From Actinocorallia herbida (lineage in GTDB: Bacteria; Actinomycetota; Actinomycetes; Streptosporangiales; Streptosporangiaceae), in NCBI RefSeq assembly GCF_003751225.1, contig NZ_RJKE01000001.1, forward strand, positions 7,502,001-7,566,000: DNA of 64,000 nt, given 5' to 3'. Position numbers and translations under genes: made by a program. Shown piece by piece: positions 44,101-53,142 of this stretch (position 1 is its first letter; each line of letters opens with the position of its first letter). The notes below the pieces were generated by a model. It did not search any database. It was not told the origin of the DNA and was given only the letters and a program-made list of their open reading frames with translations.

Positions 44101-45001
44101 CGGCATCGCGGATCTCCCGCTCGCCGGACAGGAAGACCAGGATGTCGCCCGGCGCCTCCAGGCGGAGCTCGTCGACGGCGTCGCAGATCGCCTCGGCCTG
44201 GTCGGTGTCGTCCTCCGGCGGGCGGTACCTGACCTCGACGGGGTAGGTGCGGCCGGAGACCTCGACGATCGGGGCGTCGCCGAAGTGCCGGGAGAACCGC
44301 TCGGGGTCGATGGTCGCCGAGGTGATGATCACCTTGAGGTCGGGCCGGCGCGGCAGGAGCTGCCTGATGTACCCGAGGATGAAGTCGATGTTGAGGCTGC
44401 GCTCGTGGGCCTCGTCGATGATGAGCGTGTCGTAGGCCTCCAGCGCGCGGTCGTGCTGGAGCTCGGCGAGCAGGATGCCGTCGGTCATCAGCCGGACGAG
44501 GGTGTCGTCGCTGGAGTGGTCGGTGAAGCGGACCTTGTAGCCGACGGCCCCGCCGAACGGGGTGTCCAGTTCCTCGGCGATGCGCTCGGCGACCGTCCGG
44601 GCGGCGAGGCGGCGCGGCTGGGTGTGCCCGATGAGGCCCTTGACGCCCCGGCCCAGCTCCAGGCAGATCTTCGGGAGCTGGGTCGTCTTTCCCGAACCCG
44701 TCTCGCCCGCGACGATGACGACCTGGTGGTCGCGGATCGCGTCGGCGATCTCGTCCTTCTTCTGGCTGACCGGAAGCTGCTCGGGATAGGTGATCTTGGG
44801 GACGGCGGCGGTCCGGTTCACCACGCGCAGCTCGGCCTGATCGACCAGGCGCAGCACGTCGGCCTGCACCTTCGCGCGCTTGGCGGTGTCGCGGATCTTG
44901 CGGGTGCCCTCCCAGCGGCGGCGCAGCCGGGCGGCGTCGCGCGTCATGAGGCCGTCCAGGCGTCGGCGCAGGTCGGCTTGGGGGACGGGCGGAGAACTCA
45001 C
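41177..45001 (-). CDS. hrpA: ATP-dependent RNA helicase HrpA
   Basis: A 1274-aa DEAH-box helicase, close to the 1300 aa of the E. coli enzyme, acting on RNA and stalled ribosomes. GETGSGKTTQLPK (Walker A, about 97-109), IIDEAHERSLN (DEAH), TSATID (motif III), VAETSLTVPG and QRKGRCGRT (motif VI) are all present. The HA2/OB-fold region and the long HrpA-specific C-terminal domain follow. The start at GTG 45001 gives VSSPPVPQADL; an open frame reaches further upstream but is unlike the family. Confidence 0.92.
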   Translation of the reverse strand: MSSPPVPQADLRRRLDGLMTRDAARLRRRWEGTRKIRDTAKRAKVQADVLRLVDQAELRVVNRTAAVPKITYPEQLPVSQKKDEIADAIRDHQVVIVAGETGSGKTTQLPKICLELGRGVKGLIGHTQPRRLAARTVAERIAEELDTPFGGAVGYKVRFTDHSSDDTLVRLMTDGILLAELQHDRALEAYDTLIIDEAHERSLNIDFILGYIRQLLPRRPDLKVIITSATIDPERFSRHFGDAPIVEVSGRTYPVEVRYRPPEDDTDQAEAICDAVDELRLEAPGDILVFLSGEREIRDAADALAKKQYRDTEVLPLYARLSNAEQHRVFQAHRGRRIVLATNVAETSLTVPGIKYVIDPGMARISRYSSRLKVQRLPIEAVSQASANQRKGRCGRTSDGICIRLYEEDDFVSRPEFTDPEVLRTNLASVILQMTSLGLGDVAQFPFIDPPDRRAVKDGFDLLHELHALDGERTLTDIGRKLARLPVDPRMGRMILEAEKNGCANEVMVIAAALSIQDPRERPSDKQQAADEKHARFKDPTSDFAAFLNLWEYVRERQRELSGGQFRRTMKNEFLHYLRIREWQDLVGQLKQVGRDLGISANTTPGDPLRIHASLLAGLLSHLGLFDAEKRDYLGARGARFAIFPGSGLFKKNPRWVVSAELVETSRLWARVNAKVEPEWVEPLAQHLVKRSYSEPHWEKNQAAVMALEKVTLYGVPLVTNRKVNYGRIDPEMSRDLFIRHALVEGDWETRHRFFHANRRLLAEVGELEERARRRDIVVDDETLVDFYDGRLPAEIVSGAHFDSWWKKAQRTEPNLLDFEKSMLVHETAAEVTEEDYPDSWTQGDLAFKLTYQFEPGADADGVTAHIPLHLLNQVSPDGFDWMVPGLRQDLITALIRALPKQTRVNFVPAPDFARRALERIVPRQGPLLDALEDVLKALTGVRVARESWNPQGIPDHLRMTFRVVDERRKRLAEGKDLEELKRKLAPKQQQTLAKSSGIERQGLTSWDFSELPRLHEQGRLKAYPALVDQGATVAIRTFGTEDEQRAAMWPGVRRMILLNAPSPAKHLGNGLTNQAKLTLAHTPHGSVPKLFADITDAAADKLMADHGGVPWNEADYRRLYDAVRADLADTAAQILHWTERVLGAYQAVQRKLKGTTSLVLVPSLTDIRAQLDELVHPGFVTETGMARLPDLLRYLRAVEHRLDRLAESPVRDRQLMAQIAGVRGDWERAGKPADVRWMIEEYRVSLFAQSLGTRYPVSDKRIRKAITEARPRK

Positions 45002-45185
45002 AACCGCCAAGGATAGGCGGCACCTGGGGCAGTAACGCAAAGCATTATCCGCGACGCTGCCCACAATGACCCCCTTGCCGGGGCTCGCCCCCTTGACCCC
45101 CTCGTGGGGCATCTGTTGCGAACCCGACCCCAGCACGACCAAAGCGGTACTACCCTGTGACCGTTTTGTTGCACTTGGAGATGAC

Positions 45186-45689
45186 ATGACCCCCAAAATT
45201 GCTTTTGCCCTGTCCGTGAGTGCGCTCGTCCTGTTCTCCGGCGGCGTGGCCCATGCCGCGCCGAGCACCGCCTCCGGCCAGGAGTCCGTGCGCACCACCT
45301 CGTCCAAGGCCGCCTACAAGATGACCGCCAAGGAGCGCAAGGTCCTCCAGCTCACCAACAAGGCGCGCGCCAAGGCCGGCTGCAAGCCGCTCAAGGCCAA
45401 CACCAAGCTGGCCAAGGCCGCGCGCAAGCACTCCAAGGACATGGCCGTCAACCACTACTTCTCCCACGACTCCCAGGACGGCAGCTCGCCGTGGGACCGC
45501 ATCAAGCGCGAGGGCTACAAGTACCCCGGCGCCGAGAACATCGCGGCCGGCTACCCGACCGCCGCCGCGGTCGTCAAGGGCTGGATGAACAGCAAGGGCC
45601 ACCGCGCCAACATCCTCAACTGCAAGCTGAAGGCCCTCGGCGTCGGCCACTACCAGAAGTACTGGACCCAGGACTTCGGCTGGAAGTAG
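45186..45689 (+). CDS. Secreted CAP-domain (SCP/PR1) protein
   Basis: A 167-aa protein from ATG 45186 with TTGGAG 6 nt upstream. A signal peptide (ending VAHAAPS) is followed by a CAP domain: LQLTNKARAKAGC, LAKAARKHSKDMAVNHYFSH, GAENIAAGYPTAAAVVKGWM, SKGHRANILNC and GVGHYQKYWTQDFG. Bacterial CAP proteins are secreted; some bind lipid or act on cell-wall contact, but the function is not known. The following gene is a close paralogue, so this is a tandem duplication. Confidence 0.88.
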   Translation: MTPKIAFALSVSALVLFSGGVAHAAPSTASGQESVRTTSSKAAYKMTAKERKVLQLTNKARAKAGCKPLKANTKLAKAARKHSKDMAVNHYFSHDSQDGSSPWDRIKREGYKYPGAENIAAGYPTAAAVVKGWMNSKGHRANILNCKLKALGVGHYQKYWTQDFGWK

Positions 45690-45862
45690 GCCCGCGGGAC
45701 AGGACCGGGCGCACGGGACCCGCGGCACCGGTGACACGGCACTGTGACACGAAAGGTCGCTCTCGCCGCTTTCACTGGTGACCCCCGTCGCCCGGCCCTC
45801 GCGCGGCTCTCCCACTCCCGAAGCGGCGCCGCGGTACGGGCGCCTCGCCCCTTGGAGCTGAC

Positions 45863-46558
45863 ATGACCCCCAAGCTCGCGCTCATCGCCTCGGTCTCCGC
45901 ACTCGTCCTGCTCGCCGGATGCGGCTCAGGAGGCGCCGAAGACCTCGCGGCCTCCTCCCCGCGGGCTTCGGAGTCCCAGGCCGTCGACGGATCCGGGGAG
46001 CCGACGGCCGAGCCGTCGAAGACCGGGAAGTCCCCCGACGGCGGGAAGGACGAGAAAAAGAAGAAGTCGAAGAAGCCGACGCCCAAGCCGTCCACGGCCA
46101 AGCCGAAGAAGCCGAAGACCACGCCGACCGTCAAGCCGACCCCGAAGCCCAAACCGTCGACCCCTCCCCCGGTCGCGACGGGCGGTGGAATGACGAAGGT
46201 GGAGCTGAAGGTGCTCCAGCTCACCAACGCCGAGCGGGCCAAGGCGGGCTGCGCCGCGCTCAAGCCCAACGCCAGGCTCGCGCGGGCCGCGCAGAAGCAC
46301 TCCAAGGACATGGCGGTCAACGACTACTTCTCCCACGACTCCCAGGACGGCCGTTCGCCCTGGGACCGGATCAAGGCCGAGGGCTACACCGACCCCGGCG
46401 CGGAGAACATCGCGGCCGGGTACCCGACCGCGGCCGCCGTGGTGAAGGGCTGGATGAACAGCGCCGGGCACAAGGCGAACATCCTCAACTGCAAGCTGAA
46501 GGCCCTCGGCGTCGGCGAGTACAAGAACTACTGGACCCAGGACTTCGGCTGGACCTGA
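45863..46558 (+). CDS. CAP-domain lipoprotein with Lys/Pro linker
   Basis: A 231-aa protein. The signal ends in a lipobox, LVLLAGCGSG, so it is probably lipid-anchored. A linker of about 75 residues rich in Lys, Pro and Thr (KKKSKKPTPKPS) precedes a CAP domain that matches its upstream neighbour over nearly all of its length (LTNAERAKAGC, KHSKDMAVNDYFSHDSQDG, GHKANILNCKLKALGVG). The copies thus differ mainly in how they are held at the cell surface. Confidence 0.88.
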   Translation: MTPKLALIASVSALVLLAGCGSGGAEDLAASSPRASESQAVDGSGEPTAEPSKTGKSPDGGKDEKKKKSKKPTPKPSTAKPKKPKTTPTVKPTPKPKPSTPPPVATGGGMTKVELKVLQLTNAERAKAGCAALKPNARLARAAQKHSKDMAVNDYFSHDSQDGRSPWDRIKAEGYTDPGAENIAAGYPTAAAVVKGWMNSAGHKANILNCKLKALGVGEYKNYWTQDFGWT

Positions 46559-46757
46559 CGGCCTGCTCGGGCGAGGGCGGACCACCGTCACCCGCCCGAA
46601 CGCCATGGTGGCTTTTCGGCCAGCCTGAATGGCGACATTTATTGACATCGCCAATTCTCGGCGTGTTGTCCCTGTCATCCGGGCATAGTGAGCGGCGGAG
46701 CCTCCCCCGAGGCCCCGCCCGCCCCATGCGCCCTGCCCGGACCGACAGGAGCAGCCC

Positions 46758-48374
46758 ATGGCACTGCCCCGCCTCACACTGCGCGGCCGCGACCGCTACC
46801 AGTTCATGATCGCCGCAGGCATGGCCTTCGGCGTCCTCGCCGGAGCCTTCGGCGCGTGGAGCGTGGTGGAACGGCGCGGCGGGTTCTCCCTCAGCGCCGC
46901 GGCCGCCCCCGACGACGGCTGGAAGGTGCTGTTCGAGGACGGCTTCGGAGGGAAGAAGGACGCCTACCCCGGCGACCACTGGCTGCCCGACCTCGGCCAC
47001 CACACCGTCTCCCCCATCGGCGCGGGCAACGGGCCCATGAACTTCGGCACCACCGAGGTCGCCGCCATGACCAAGGACCCCGCCAACGTCTCCACCGACG
47101 GCACGGGCAACCTCGCCATCACCCCCCGCACCGACGGGGCGGGCGGCTGGACCTCGGCCCGGATCAACAGCGAGCAGGTCTTCAAGTTCGCCGACGGCGG
47201 CCAGACCGCCTTCGAGGCCAAGATCAAGATGCCGGACGTCGCGGGCGCCCAGGCCCTCGGCTACTGGCCGTCCTTCTGGCTGCTCAACCAGGCCCAGCGC
47301 CTCCACCCCGAGCAGGGGAACTGGCCGTCCGGCGGCGAGATCGACATCGTCGAGAACGTCAACGGCCTCAACAAGGCCCACTTCACCCTGCACTGCGGCG
47401 TCAAGGGCGGCGGCGACCAGGGCGGCCCCTGCAACGAGCACAACGGCCGCGGCACCGCCGCCGACTGCGCGCCGGTCTCCTGCCAGGCCGGGTACCACAC
47501 CTACCGCTTCGAACTCGACCGGCGCACCGACGCCGAAGAGATGCGCTGGTACCTCGATGGCCGCCTCACCCACCGGCTCGAACGCGACAACCCCCCGGAC
47601 GGCGCCGACGGCGGGCAGTGGAAGCAGGCCTGGGACAACATGACGGGCGGCGACGGATTCTTCATCATCTTCGTCGTCGCCATGGGCGGGGACATGCCTC
47701 GCGGCAACGGAGGCGACATCGCGGCTTCCACCGAGCCCGGCAACCCCATGCTCGTCGACTACGTCAAGGTGATGGCGCGCGGCGCCGGCGCCCCGGACGG
47801 CGACATCGCCCCCGAGGCGCCCGAGGACCCGACCCCTGACGCGCCCGCGCCCACCGCGACGCCCGCGCCGTCCGAGTCGGCGAACCCCGAGAAGCCCGAG
47901 GATCCCGGGCCCGCGACCCCCGGGACTCCCGCGCCGCCGACACTCGACCCGGACTCCCCCGCGGCGTGGAGTCCCCCGTTCGTCCAGGCCGAGGGGTACT
48001 CCGCCCAGTCCGGCCTGCGCACCGACGCCGCGGACGACATCGGCAAGACCGAGTTCATCGGCTGGATCGCCGACGGCGACTGGGCGCGCTACGACGACAT
48101 CGACTTCGGCCCCGGCGGCTCCACCAAGTTCCTCGCCCGGATCTCCGGCGGCGCGGGCGGCGACCTGGGCGGCACGCTGGAGGTCCGGCTCGACTCCGCG
48201 GACTCCGCGCCCGTCGCGACCGTCAAGGTCCCGAACACGGGCGGCTGGCAGGAGTGGGAGGACGTGCTCGCGGAGATCCCGGCGACGAAGGGCGTCCATG
48301 ACGTGCACCTCAAGTTCGTCACCGACCACGACCAGGAGTTCTTGAACGTCAACTGGTTCACTTTCCTGCCATGA
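46758..48374 (+). CDS. Secreted glycoside hydrolase family 16 with C-terminal CBM6-like module
   Basis: A 538-aa enzyme. An N-terminal hydrophobic segment (about 16-38) acts as a signal or anchor. The GH16 domain (about 50-330) has the catalytic GEIDIVENVNG motif with both acids, FWLLNQAQRLHPEQGNWPSG ahead of it, and DAEEMRWYLDG. A Pro/Ala/Glu linker (about 340-400) leads to a beta-sandwich like CBM6 (VQAEGYSAQSGL, WIADGDWARYDDIDF, NVNWFTFLP). It probably cleaves a beta-1,3 or beta-1,4 glucan-type polysaccharide outside the cell. Confidence 0.88.
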   Translation: MALPRLTLRGRDRYQFMIAAGMAFGVLAGAFGAWSVVERRGGFSLSAAAAPDDGWKVLFEDGFGGKKDAYPGDHWLPDLGHHTVSPIGAGNGPMNFGTTEVAAMTKDPANVSTDGTGNLAITPRTDGAGGWTSARINSEQVFKFADGGQTAFEAKIKMPDVAGAQALGYWPSFWLLNQAQRLHPEQGNWPSGGEIDIVENVNGLNKAHFTLHCGVKGGGDQGGPCNEHNGRGTAADCAPVSCQAGYHTYRFELDRRTDAEEMRWYLDGRLTHRLERDNPPDGADGGQWKQAWDNMTGGDGFFIIFVVAMGGDMPRGNGGDIAASTEPGNPMLVDYVKVMARGAGAPDGDIAPEAPEDPTPDAPAPTATPAPSESANPEKPEDPGPATPGTPAPPTLDPDSPAAWSPPFVQAEGYSAQSGLRTDAADDIGKTEFIGWIADGDWARYDDIDFGPGGSTKFLARISGGAGGDLGGTLEVRLDSADSAPVATVKVPNTGGWQEWEDVLAEIPATKGVHDVHLKFVTDHDQEFLNVNWFTFLP

Positions 48375-48450
48375 CGTTACGTGTCAACACGATTACTCTC
48401 GGGCAGGGTGATGGCGGTCCGTCCGTCCGTCGCCCCGCCCGGGAGGAATC

Positions 48451-50022
48451 ATCAACGAAGGACATCCCACCCGCCGCGCCGCCGCCGCGCTCTGCACGGT
48501 CATCGGCGGCACCGCACTCTTCACCGCCTCGGCCGAGGCCAGACCGCACTCTCTGCCCGCCGCGCCCGCCGCGCCCGCCGCGTGGGAGGACCCCCTCGAC
48601 CGGCCCGCGCCCCGGCCCGCGCTCGGCGCCGCGCACGTCCCCGTCCTGCCGAGCCCGCCCGTCGACCCGCCCGCCGTTCCCGACCTGCCCGCGCCGCCGA
48701 GCCCGCCCGGTGCGCCCGGACTGCCCGGTGCGCCCGGACTGCCCGGCGCGCCCGGACTGCCCGGCGCACCGGGGCTGCCGAGCGCGTCGCCGGATCTGCC
48801 CGTGTCGCCCGGCCTCCCGGCCTCGCCCGGGCTCCCCGCCTCACCTGGGCTTCCGGCCTCACCTGGGCTCCCCGCCGCACCGGAGGTGCCCGCGCTCCCC
48901 GGCGCGACGCCACCGGCCGTGCCGGGACCCGCGCTCCCGTCCGTCCCCCCTGCGGTCCCGCCGCTCCCCCGCCTGACGGAGAAGTCGGCGGCCTCGGCGA
49001 AACCGACCGCGTCGGCCCCGGGCAAGGCGAGCGCCTCGGCCGGGGCCGCGCGCTGGCGGGTGCTGTTCTCCGACGACTTCTCCGGCGCCAAGGGCACGGG
49101 GCCCGGGCCGGAGTGGCTGCCCGACCTCGGCCACCGCACCCGCTCCCCGCTCGGCGGGCTCGGCCCCGAACGGTTCGGGACCGGCGAGATCGCCAGAATG
49201 ACCGCGGACCCCGCCAATGTGGCGACCGACGGCAAGGGCAGGCTCGCGCTCACCCCGCGCCGCGCCGGCACCGCCTGGACGTCCGCGCGCATCAACAGCG
49301 CCAAGGTCTTCCGCTTCGCCGACGGCACCCGCACCGCCGTCGAGGCCTCGATCAGGATGCCCGAGATCAGCGGCGTGCGCGCGGGCGGCTACTGGCCCGC
49401 GTTCTGGCTGCTCAACCAGGCCCAGCGGCTGCACCCCGAACAGGGCAACTGGCCCTCCGGCGGCGAAATCGACATCGTCGAGAACGTCAACGGGGAGAAC
49501 ACCGCGCATTTCACCGTGCACTGCGGCATCCGCGGCGAAGGCTCCGCGGGCGGGCCCTGCCGTGAACCCGTCGGACGGGGCGCGTCCGCCGAATGCGCGC
49601 CGGTGTCCTGCTCCGCCGGATTCCACACCTACCGGCTGGAGTTCGACCGGCGCACCGACGCCGAGGAGATGCGCTGGTACCTCGACGGAAAGCAGGTGCA
49701 CCGGATCGCCCGCGACGCCGCGCCCGGCAACGTCCCGGGCAAGCGGTGGCGGAAGGCCTGGGACGCCATGACGTCCGGGGAGGGCTTCTTCGTCATCTTC
49801 AACGTGGCGATGGGCGGCAGCATGCCCCGCGCCCACGGCGCCGACGCCGGACCCGCCACCGAGCCCGGCAGGTCGATGCTCGTCGACCGGGTCGCGGTCT
49901 CAATGGAAGTCCCGGCTGCGGACCCGGCCGGGAACCGGAAGCCTGCGCAGCCGGGTGGCGTGGACGTGCACCACGCCATCCCGCCGCTCCAGACGCCCGT
50001 TGACCAGCAGGCCCTGCGCTGA
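48451..50022 (+). CDS. Second secreted GH16 enzyme, apparent ATC start
   Basis: The frame encodes a signal peptide (TRRAAAALCTVIGGTALFTA), a collagen-like (GAPGLP)n and Pro-rich linker, then a GH16 domain that matches the previous gene (GEIDIVENVNG catalytic motif, MRWYLDG). No ATG, GTG or TTG precedes the signal peptide in this frame after the stop at 48409-48411. GGAGG at 48442-48446 sits 4 nt before ATC 48451, which I take as the start; ATC 48448 is the alternative. The nearest standard start (GTG 48802) would lose the signal peptide. The C terminus overlaps the end of dnaE2 by 123 bp. It lacks the CBM6 module. Confidence 0.7.
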   Translation: MNEGHPTRRAAAALCTVIGGTALFTASAEARPHSLPAAPAAPAAWEDPLDRPAPRPALGAAHVPVLPSPPVDPPAVPDLPAPPSPPGAPGLPGAPGLPGAPGLPGAPGLPSASPDLPVSPGLPASPGLPASPGLPASPGLPAAPEVPALPGATPPAVPGPALPSVPPAVPPLPRLTEKSAASAKPTASAPGKASASAGAARWRVLFSDDFSGAKGTGPGPEWLPDLGHRTRSPLGGLGPERFGTGEIARMTADPANVATDGKGRLALTPRRAGTAWTSARINSAKVFRFADGTRTAVEASIRMPEISGVRAGGYWPAFWLLNQAQRLHPEQGNWPSGGEIDIVENVNGENTAHFTVHCGIRGEGSAGGPCREPVGRGASAECAPVSCSAGFHTYRLEFDRRTDAEEMRWYLDGKQVHRIARDAAPGNVPGKRWRKAWDAMTSGEGFFVIFNVAMGGSMPRAHGADAGPATEPGRSMLVDRVAVSMEVPAADPAGNRKPAQPGGVDVHHAIPPLQTPVDQQALR

Positions 50023-53000
50023 CAACCCGACGGCCCGGTGCCGGTCCCAGACCGGCGCCGGGCAGATCACATTGGCGGTGCCCGTCTCGTCCTCCAAGCT
50101 GAGGAAGACGATCCCGCCCGCGGTCGGCGGGCGCTGCCGGTGCGTCACCAGCCCCGCGACCAGCACGTTGGAGTCCGGCCGCGCGCCGCGCAGCGCCGCG
50201 GCGGGCAGCGCCCGGTACTCCTCCAGCAGCGGCCGCAGATGCTCCATCGGATGCGTCGCGGAGATCCCGGTGGACCACAGGTCCGCCAGGGTCTCCTCCA
50301 CCACGGACATCGGCGGCAGCTCCGGCGCCGACGCGCCCGGCGCGGTGCCGGGCAGCTGGCCCGGCCGGGTGCCCGCGAGCGCGCCCGCGCTCCAGATCGC
50401 CTCGCGCCGCGACAGGCCGAAGCAGTCGAACGCGCCGGCCGTCGCCAGCGCCTCGAACGCCGCGGCCGACAGCGGCACTCGCAGCGCGAGATCCTCCATC
50501 GACGCGTACGGCCTGCCCTCCTCGAGGAGCCGCAGCATCTCCGGGCCGAGATCGCGGACCGAGCCGAGCCCCACCCGGATCGCCGGCTGCGGCCGGGACG
50601 GGCCGTGCGGATGCGTCCGCACCGGCGGCAGCGGCTCCTCCAGGGTGGCGAGGACCGCCGAGGCGTTGACGTCCACCGGCCGGACCGTCACCCCGTGCCG
50701 CTTGGCGTCGCCGAGCAGCGACTGCGGACTGTAGAACCCCATCGGCTGGTTGCGCAGCAGCGCCGCGGTGAACGCCGCGGGGAAATGCCGCTTCAACCAG
50801 GAGCTCGCGTAGACCAGATGGGCGAACGACTGCGAGTGCGACTCGGGGAACCCGAAACTGGAGAACCCGAGGATCTTGTCGTAGACGTCGAGGGCGATCT
50901 CGCGGGCGATGCCCCGCTCCGCCATCCCGTCCAGCAGGCGGGCGCGCAGCCGCTCGATCCGCTCGGGCGCCCGCTTGGAGCTCATCGCCTGGCGCAGCGC
51001 GTCGGACTCCTGCGCGGTGAACCCCGCGCAGTCCACCGCGAGCTGCATCATCTGCTCCTGGAACAGCGGGACGCCCAGGGTGCGGCGCAGCGCGTTCTCC
51101 ATCAGCGGATGCGGGATCTCCGGCGGCTCGTCGCCTCTGCGGCGCTTGAGGTAGGGATGCACCGAACCGCCCTGGATCGGGCCGGGACGGATCAGCGCGA
51201 CCTCGATCACCAGGTCGTAGAACGTGCGGGGGCGCAGCCGGGGCAGCGTCGCCATCTGGGCGCGGGACTCTACCTGGAAGACCCCGACGGAGTCCGCGTC
51301 GCACAGCATGTCGTAGACCGCCGCGTCGTCCTGCGGCAGGGACGCCAGGTCGTACCGCTCGCCGTGGTGGGCGGCCACCAGACGGAAGCAGTCGGCGAGG
51401 GCCGAGAGCATGCCGAGGCCGAGGAGGTCGAACTTCACCAGCCCGGCCGAGGCGCAGTCGTCCTTGTCCCACTGGAGGACGCTGCGGTCCTCCTTCGTCG
51501 CCCACTCGATCGGGCAGACCTCGCCGACGGGCCTGTCGCAGATGACCATGCCGCCCGAGTGGATGCCGAGGTGCCTCGGCAGCCTGCCCATCCGCACCGC
51601 GAGATCGGTGACCTGCTCGGGGATCACGTCATTGTTCACCGGATCCCGCCAGTCGACCTGCTTGGACCAGGCGTCCTGCTGGCCCGGGGAGTAGCCGAGC
51701 GCGCGGGCCGCGTCGCGGGTGGCCATCTTGGGCCGGTAGGAGATGACGTTGGCCACCTGAGCGGTGCACTCCCTTCCGTACTTCCGGTAGACGTACTGGA
51801 TGACCTCCTCTCGACGTTTGTGCTCGATATCGAGGTCGATGTCGGGCGGCCCGTCCCGTCCGGGCGACAGGAACCGCTCGAACAGCAGCCGGTGGTGGAC
51901 GGCGTCGACCCCGGTGATGCCGAGGGCGTAGCAGGCCGCGGAGTTGGCGGCCGACCCCCTGCCCTGGCACAGGATGTCGTTGTCCAGGCAGAACGCCACG
52001 ATGTCGTGGACGATGAGGAAGTAGCCGGGGAACCCCAGGCCCTCGATCACGTCGAGTTCCCGGTCGATCTGCGCCCAGGCGCCCCGGGTCTTCTCGGCCT
52101 CCCGCGGGCCGTACCTCCGCACCGCCCCGTCGTACGTCAGCTTCCGCAGGTAGGACGCCTCGGTGTGGCCGGCGGGGACGGGCCAGCGCGGCAGACCCGG
52201 CGGATCGGCCTTGAAGTCGAACGCGCAGGACTTCGCCAGGTCCACCGTCGCCTCCCGCACCCCGGGGAAACGGGCGAGGCGGAGTGCCATCTCCTTGCCC
52301 GTCCGCAGATGGGCGGTGCCCGCCGCGTGCAGCCATCCCTCCATCTCGTCCAGCGGGGTCCGCGCCCGGATCGCGGCGAGCGCCTGGGCGAGGCGCGCCT
52401 CCGGACCCGGCGCGGCGTAGTGCGCGTTGTTGGAGGCGACGACCCCGAACCCCAGCTTCCTCGCCTCGGCGTACAGGGCGTCGTTGCGCGGGTCGTCACC
52501 GGGCATGCGGTGGTCGATCAGCTCGGCGAGGACATTGCCGCGGCCGAACCGCTCCCCCAGCTCGGCAAGGCCGATGCCCCGGCTCAGCGGCCCCTTCCGG
52601 CATCCGGTGAGCACCGCCCAGTGCCCGTCGTGCGCCTCGCTCAACTCGTCGAGGTCATAGACCGGACGCCCTTTCTCCCCACCGCGCAGCTGCGCCCGCG
52701 TGATCGCCCCGCACAGCCGCCGGTACCCCTCCGCCCCCCGCGCCAGCACCAGCAGATGCCACCCGTCCGGATCCGCCTGCCCCGCCCGCGCTCCCGACAT
52801 CTCCAGGCTCAGCTCGGCCCCGTACACCCCCCGGATCCCCGCCCTCCTGACCGCGTCCGCGAACTGCACCGCCCCGTACATCCCGTCGTGATCGGTGATC
52901 GCCACATACCCCACCCCCAGCCGCGCGGCCTCCTCGGCCAGCGCCGCAGGGTCACTCGCCCCGTCCAGAAAACTGAACGAAGAATGACAGTGCAGCTCAG

Positions 53001-53142
53001 CCCACTCCACCTCCCCGGGCACGAACTCCTCAGCCGCCCATTCCCCCGCAGGCAGCCCGGCCCTCGCGGCCACCCCCTTCCCGCCCCACCCCACCCGATC
53101 AGCGAACTCCTTCCAAGGAACCGCCGGATTCTCAAACCCCAC
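49900..53142 (-). CDS. dnaE2: Error-prone DNA polymerase III alpha subunit
   Basis: A 1080-aa polymerase from GTG 53142, preceded by GGGGGGAGGG. The PHP domain comes first (AELHCHSSFSFLDGASDP, VAITDHDGMYG), then the polymerase with CQGRGSAANSAACYALGIT, PPDIDLDIEHKRREEVIQYV and GIHSGGMVICDRP, then helix-hairpin-helix and OB-fold parts. In mycobacteria DnaE2 is the translesion polymerase of the SOS mutasome and needs ImuB to reach the clamp. An N-terminal extension to GTG 53244 is possible. Its 3' end overlaps the convergent GH16 gene. Confidence 0.92.
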   Translation of the reverse strand: MGFENPAVPWKEFADRVGWGGKGVAARAGLPAGEWAAEEFVPGEVEWAELHCHSSFSFLDGASDPAALAEEAARLGVGYVAITDHDGMYGAVQFADAVRRAGIRGVYGAELSLEMSGARAGQADPDGWHLLVLARGAEGYRRLCGAITRAQLRGGEKGRPVYDLDELSEAHDGHWAVLTGCRKGPLSRGIGLAELGERFGRGNVLAELIDHRMPGDDPRNDALYAEARKLGFGVVASNNAHYAAPGPEARLAQALAAIRARTPLDEMEGWLHAAGTAHLRTGKEMALRLARFPGVREATVDLAKSCAFDFKADPPGLPRWPVPAGHTEASYLRKLTYDGAVRRYGPREAEKTRGAWAQIDRELDVIEGLGFPGYFLIVHDIVAFCLDNDILCQGRGSAANSAACYALGITGVDAVHHRLLFERFLSPGRDGPPDIDLDIEHKRREEVIQYVYRKYGRECTAQVANVISYRPKMATRDAARALGYSPGQQDAWSKQVDWRDPVNNDVIPEQVTDLAVRMGRLPRHLGIHSGGMVICDRPVGEVCPIEWATKEDRSVLQWDKDDCASAGLVKFDLLGLGMLSALADCFRLVAAHHGERYDLASLPQDDAAVYDMLCDADSVGVFQVESRAQMATLPRLRPRTFYDLVIEVALIRPGPIQGGSVHPYLKRRRGDEPPEIPHPLMENALRRTLGVPLFQEQMMQLAVDCAGFTAQESDALRQAMSSKRAPERIERLRARLLDGMAERGIAREIALDVYDKILGFSSFGFPESHSQSFAHLVYASSWLKRHFPAAFTAALLRNQPMGFYSPQSLLGDAKRHGVTVRPVDVNASAVLATLEEPLPPVRTHPHGPSRPQPAIRVGLGSVRDLGPEMLRLLEEGRPYASMEDLALRVPLSAAAFEALATAGAFDCFGLSRREAIWSAGALAGTRPGQLPGTAPGASAPELPPMSVVEETLADLWSTGISATHPMEHLRPLLEEYRALPAAALRGARPDSNVLVAGLVTHRQRPPTAGGIVFLSLEDETGTANVICPAPVWDRHRAVGLSAQGLLVNGRLERRDGVVHVHATRLRRLPVPGRVRSRDFH

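Noticed and set aside
40451-45016. 1521-aa plus-strand ORF opposite hrpA
   Set aside because: It is antisense to a clear HrpA frame and reads as composition-driven low complexity.
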